Source: Halobaculum gomorrense
GTDB taxonomy: Archaea; Halobacteriota; Halobacteria; Halobacteriales; Haloferacaceae
NCBI RefSeq assembly: GCF_900129775.1
Contig: NZ_FQWV01000001.1
Location: 455,780 to 519,779 of the forward strand
Length of the DNA stretch: 64,000 nucleotides
Reading direction: 5' to 3'
Position numbers and translations under genes: made by a program. The notes under the pieces are model-generated. The model saw only the letters and a program-made list of their open reading frames with translations. It was not told the DNA's origin and did no database searches. Positions 61,255-64,000 of this stretch are shown piece by piece (position 1 is the stretch's first letter; each line of letters begins with the position of its first letter).

Positions 61255-63125
61255 GCTCCAGCGACGGCGACGACGGGAGTGACGCCGGGCCGGGGACCCG
61301 CGAGGTGGCCCACCGGATCTTCGCCGCGGAGTTCGACGACGCGGACCTCGATCACTCCGAGAGCGACGAGGAGCGCGCGCCCAACTACGTCGTCACGCCG
61401 ACGGGGCTGCGCGTCAACCGCCTGTTCGCGGTGGGCGTGCTCACGGAGGTGGAGTCCGTGAACGAGCAGACCCTCCGCGGGCGCGTCGTCGATCCGACGG
61501 GCGCGTTCGTCACCTACGCGGGCCAGTACCAGCCTGACGAGGCGGCGTTCCTCGACCGGACGGCGCCGCCTGCGTTCGTCGCGCTCACGGGGAAGGCGCG
61601 GACCTTCCAGCCGGAGGACTCTGACCTGGTGTACACCTCCGTGCGCCCGGAGAGCCTCGCGACCGTCGACGCCGACACGCGCGACCGCTGGGTCGTCTCC
61701 GCTGCGGAGGCGACGCTCCGGCGGATCGCGGTGTTCGCCGAGGCGCTCGCGATGGACGAGCGCGGCGACCGCCTGCGCGCCCGCCTCGAGGACGCGGGGG
61801 TCCCCGCGGCGCTGGCCGCGGGGGTTCCGCTGGCGATCGACCACTACGACACCGGACACCGGTACCTCGAGGCCGTCCGGACGCTCGCGGTCGACTCGCT
61901 CGCCGTCGTCGCCGACGAGCGCGAGGAGGTGCGCGCGCTCACCGTCGCCCCCGTCGACCGCGGCGGCGCCGACCTCGGGTCGCTTCCCGACGTGCCGTAC
62001 GACTTCGCGGGCGCGACGGCGCCCGAGGCGGAATTCGACGATCCCGTCGAGCCCGCGGCCGCGGGCACGGACGCCGCGGCGTCGACGGCGTCGACGGTCG
62101 ACGAATCCAGCGCGGGCGAGACGGAGCGAGCCGGTGAACCGGCCGAGGCAGCGGACGCGACCGGCGACGATGTCGCGGTCGCGGAAGCAGATCCCGGTGC
62201 GGGCGCCGAGCCCGAGCCCGTCGAGTCGGCGGACGCGACGCGAGCGGACGAGCCCGAAGACGACGATCCGATCGCGGGCGGCACCGCGGCGGCTGGATCG
62301 ACCGAGTCGCTGACCGACGCCCCCGACGAATCGGGCGGCGACGGTGGCGAGGCCGCGGCGGCGGAACCCGCGGAAGCGGCCGGCGCTGACGACGACGCCG
62401 CGGTCGCGGAGGCCGACCCCGGAGCGGACGCGGAACCGGAGCCCGTCGAGTCGGCCGGCGGTGGCGACCTCGGAGACTTCGAGGACCCGGACGACGGACC
62501 GGGCGAGTTCGACGCGGGCGGAGCGGCCGACGCAAGCGGCGAGCCGGCGTCCGCCGACGCGGCCGACGAGGCGGGCGCGCCCGAGGAGGCGGACGACCTC
62601 GGCGAGTTCGACGCCGACGCGGATGCCGATCCCGCCAACGCGGACGCCGACCCGGAGGACCTCGAGGACGCGCTCTCCGAGGAGGAGCGCCGCGAGGTCG
62701 AGGCGGAACACGGCGTCGAGTTCTCCACGGGGAGTGAGGTTCCCGACGCCGGGGAGTCCGGGATCGAGACGCCGGACCCGGACACCGGGGCGGGCGACAC
62801 CACGGGGAGCGACGAGTCGACGAGCGACCCGAGTTCCGAGCCGGCCGACGCCGAACGCGAGGAGCCCGCCGGTGGCGGCTCCGACGACGGGTCTGACGAC
62901 GAGGCCGACGCGAGCGACGCCCCCGCAGATGTCGACCTCGAGAGCGCCGTGGTCGACGTGATGAGCGACCTCGACGACGGCGACGGCGTCGACCGCGAGG
63001 CCGTCGTCGCGGCCGCAGTCGATCGCCACGGCGCCGACCCCGGCGACGCGGAGGACGCCATCCAGGAGGCGCTCATGAGCGGGAAGTGCTACGAGCCGGC
63101 CGACGGGACGCTCAAGCCGATCTGA
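61251..63125 (+). CDS. rpap1: RPA-associated protein, COG3390 (Rpap1)
   Basis: 624 residues. The N-terminal COG3390 part (about residues 1-230) has an OB fold: REVAHRIFAAEFDDADL, PNYVVTPTGLRVNRLFAVGV, LTEVESVNEQTLRGRVVDPT and FVALTGKARTFQPED. Residues about 260-560 are an extreme Asp/Glu/Ala low-complexity linker with two near-identical AVAEADPGA-x-AEPEPVESA units. The C-terminal about 50 residues (DLESAVVDVMSDLDDGDGVD to QEALMSGKCYEPADG) form a winged-helix-like domain. It partners Rpa1 in ssDNA binding. Start GTG overlaps the rpa1 stop. Confidence 0.92.
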   Translation: MSSSDGDDGSDAGPGTREVAHRIFAAEFDDADLDHSESDEERAPNYVVTPTGLRVNRLFAVGVLTEVESVNEQTLRGRVVDPTGAFVTYAGQYQPDEAAFLDRTAPPAFVALTGKARTFQPEDSDLVYTSVRPESLATVDADTRDRWVVSAAEATLRRIAVFAEALAMDERGDRLRARLEDAGVPAALAAGVPLAIDHYDTGHRYLEAVRTLAVDSLAVVADEREEVRALTVAPVDRGGADLGSLPDVPYDFAGATAPEAEFDDPVEPAAAGTDAAASTASTVDESSAGETERAGEPAEAADATGDDVAVAEADPGAGAEPEPVESADATRADEPEDDDPIAGGTAAAGSTESLTDAPDESGGDGGEAAAAEPAEAAGADDDAAVAEADPGADAEPEPVESAGGGDLGDFEDPDDGPGEFDAGGAADASGEPASADAADEAGAPEEADDLGEFDADADADPANADADPEDLEDALSEEERREVEAEHGVEFSTGSEVPDAGESGIETPDPDTGAGDTTGSDESTSDPSSEPADAEREEPAGGGSDDGSDDEADASDAPADVDLESAVVDVMSDLDDGDGVDREAVVAAAVDRHGADPGDAEDAIQEALMSGKCYEPADGTLKPI

Positions 63126-63943
63126 TGGGTACGGGCACAGACCGCGGAACCGATCAGGGTCAGAGGGGCCCAGCGGATCGCCGGCCGCCGCTCGTCGAGC
63201 CGGTGCCCGACGCGCCCGCGGCGGTCGCCGATCTCGGCGACGAGACCGGCCTGCTCCTGGCCGATTACCACGCCGGCATCGAGGTCGGCCTCCGCTACGA
63301 GCGCGGCGTCGAACTCGACAGCGCCGCCGCCGAGCGCCGCGAGCGGGTGCTCGACCTGCTCGCGCGCACGGACGCCGACCGGCTCGTCGTCTTGGGCGAC
63401 GTGAGCCACCGCATCGGCGGCGTCGGCGACGCCGAGGCCGACGAACTGGAGACGCTGCTGTCGGCGGTCGACGTTCCCGTGACGCTCGCGCGCGGCAACC
63501 ACGACGCGGGGGTCGCCGAGGCGTTCGGCGACCGGATCGAGGTGACGCCGCCCGGAGGTGCCCGCATCGGCCACGTCGGCGTCTTCCACGGTCACACGCG
63601 GCCGGCGCCGGAGGTGCTCGGCGCCGACGTGGTCTGCATGGGACACGAGCACGTGGCGGTCAGGCTGGAGGACGCCGTCGGCGGCGCGCGCGCGGAGAAG
63701 GCGTGGCTGCGCGGACCGCTCTCGCGGGCGGCGTTCGAGGGCGAGGTGGACCTCGCGGACGCCGGTATCGAGTGGCGAGAGCCGGAACTCGTCGCGTTCC
63801 CGGCGTTCAACGACCGGTCGGGCGGCACGTGGGTGAACGTCGACGCGCAGGGGTTTCTCGCGCCGTTCCTCCCCGAGGCGCTGGCCGCGGGCGAAGCGTA
63901 CCTCCTCGACGGGACGCGGCTCGGGGACTACCGCGTCGTATGA
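63125..63943 (+). CDS. rpe: RPA-operon phosphoesterase (Rpe)
   Basis: 272-residue calcineurin-like metallophosphoesterase. Ligand motifs are visible: LLLADYHAGIE (D-x-H), VVLGDVSHRIG (G-D), LARGNHDAGV (G-N-H-D), VGVFHGHTRP and CMGHEHVAVRL (G-H-E-H). A short Gly/Arg-rich N-terminus precedes the domain. The ATG shares one base with the rpap1 stop (TGATG). Third gene of the rpa1 operon; its substrate is unknown, although family members act on nucleic acid or phosphodiesters. The remaining 57 bases show no further gene. Confidence 0.92.
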   Translation: MGTGTDRGTDQGQRGPADRRPPLVEPVPDAPAAVADLGDETGLLLADYHAGIEVGLRYERGVELDSAAAERRERVLDLLARTDADRLVVLGDVSHRIGGVGDAEADELETLLSAVDVPVTLARGNHDAGVAEAFGDRIEVTPPGGARIGHVGVFHGHTRPAPEVLGADVVCMGHEHVAVRLEDAVGGARAEKAWLRGPLSRAAFEGEVDLADAGIEWREPELVAFPAFNDRSGGTWVNVDAQGFLAPFLPEALAAGEAYLLDGTRLGDYRVV

Positions 63944-64000
63944 GGCACGCGAGGATGGGCTCCGCGAGCGATCGACACGTCCAGGGGTCCGACCGCGACC

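Noticed and set aside
61029-63029. 666-codon reverse frame opposite rpa1-rpap1
   Set aside because: Arg/Gly/Val-rich shadow of the repetitive acidic linker; no motifs.

Overview
The window is a stretch of haloarchaeal chromosome. The evidence is very high G+C, strongly acidic proteins rich in Asp and Glu, twin-arginine signal peptides with lipoboxes, and archaeal TATA boxes placed about 27 bases before start codons (mostly leaderless mRNAs). It also carries archaeal or haloarchaeal families: archaeal riboflavin kinase, halocyanin, type II GAPDH, uL16/L10e, and an Rpa1-Rpap1-Rpe operon. The family mix fits Haloferacales, but the genus cannot be named from the sequence alone. I see no integrase, transposase, rRNA or CRISPR array.

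Layout. 1-4.7 kb: tail of a MinD/ParA-like ATPase, a tiny membrane protein, argS, and a divergent riboflavin kinase/regulator-ribB operon with a palindromic operator candidate. 4.7-14 kb: GNAT, NhaC antiporter, ilvE, the cobalamin subunit of methylmalonyl-CoA mutase with its MeaB chaperone, a GAF/PAS sensor, an S9 peptidase and a glycosyltransferase. 14-21.3 kb: halocyanin, the phosphate transporter genes pstS-pstC-pstA-pstB (no phoU) and a coiled-coil protein divergent from pstS. 21.6-29.3 kb: M42 aminopeptidase, MTH865-like protein, membrane J-domain protein, KDG kinase, mutL, TSUP exporter. 29.4-33.5 kb: M29 aminopeptidase, gap, phosphoesterase, pgk. 33.7-40.3 kb: ABC exporter with 3'-end tandem repeats, DUF192 lipoprotein, tRNA-Val, mqo, tRNA-Phe, DoxX-like protein, EthD-like frame and cspA. 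40.6-42 kb: nucS and ribosomal protein uL16. 42.2-50.5 kb: acyl-CoA degradation island. 50.5-59.8 kb: regulator, FrnE/DsbA proteins, mutS and a double ferritin-like lipoprotein. 60-64 kb: the rpa1-rpap1-rpe operon.

How the genes work together. Glycolysis and sugar-acid metabolism (gap, pgk, kdgK), malate oxidation (mqo) and propionate/branched-chain metabolism (methylmalonyl-CoA mutase, ilvE) are all represented. Genome maintenance is unusually dense: mutL, mutS, nucS and the RPA operon lie in one window.

The most interesting candidate system is at 44.9-50.5 kb. An ACAD10/11-type phosphotransferase is divergent from an ACAD10/11-type acyl-CoA dehydrogenase whose usual catalytic Glu position holds Asp. 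They are followed by an Asp-nucleophile hydrolase, a classical acyl-CoA dehydrogenase and an SDR. I propose a haloarchaeal hydroxyacyl-CoA phosphorylation route comparable to bacterial Lva and mammalian ACAD10/11. Also notable are two tRNA genes each followed at about 140-160 bp by a duplicate of its own 3' end with shared internal architecture, and an EthD-like frame that runs without a stop into cspA.
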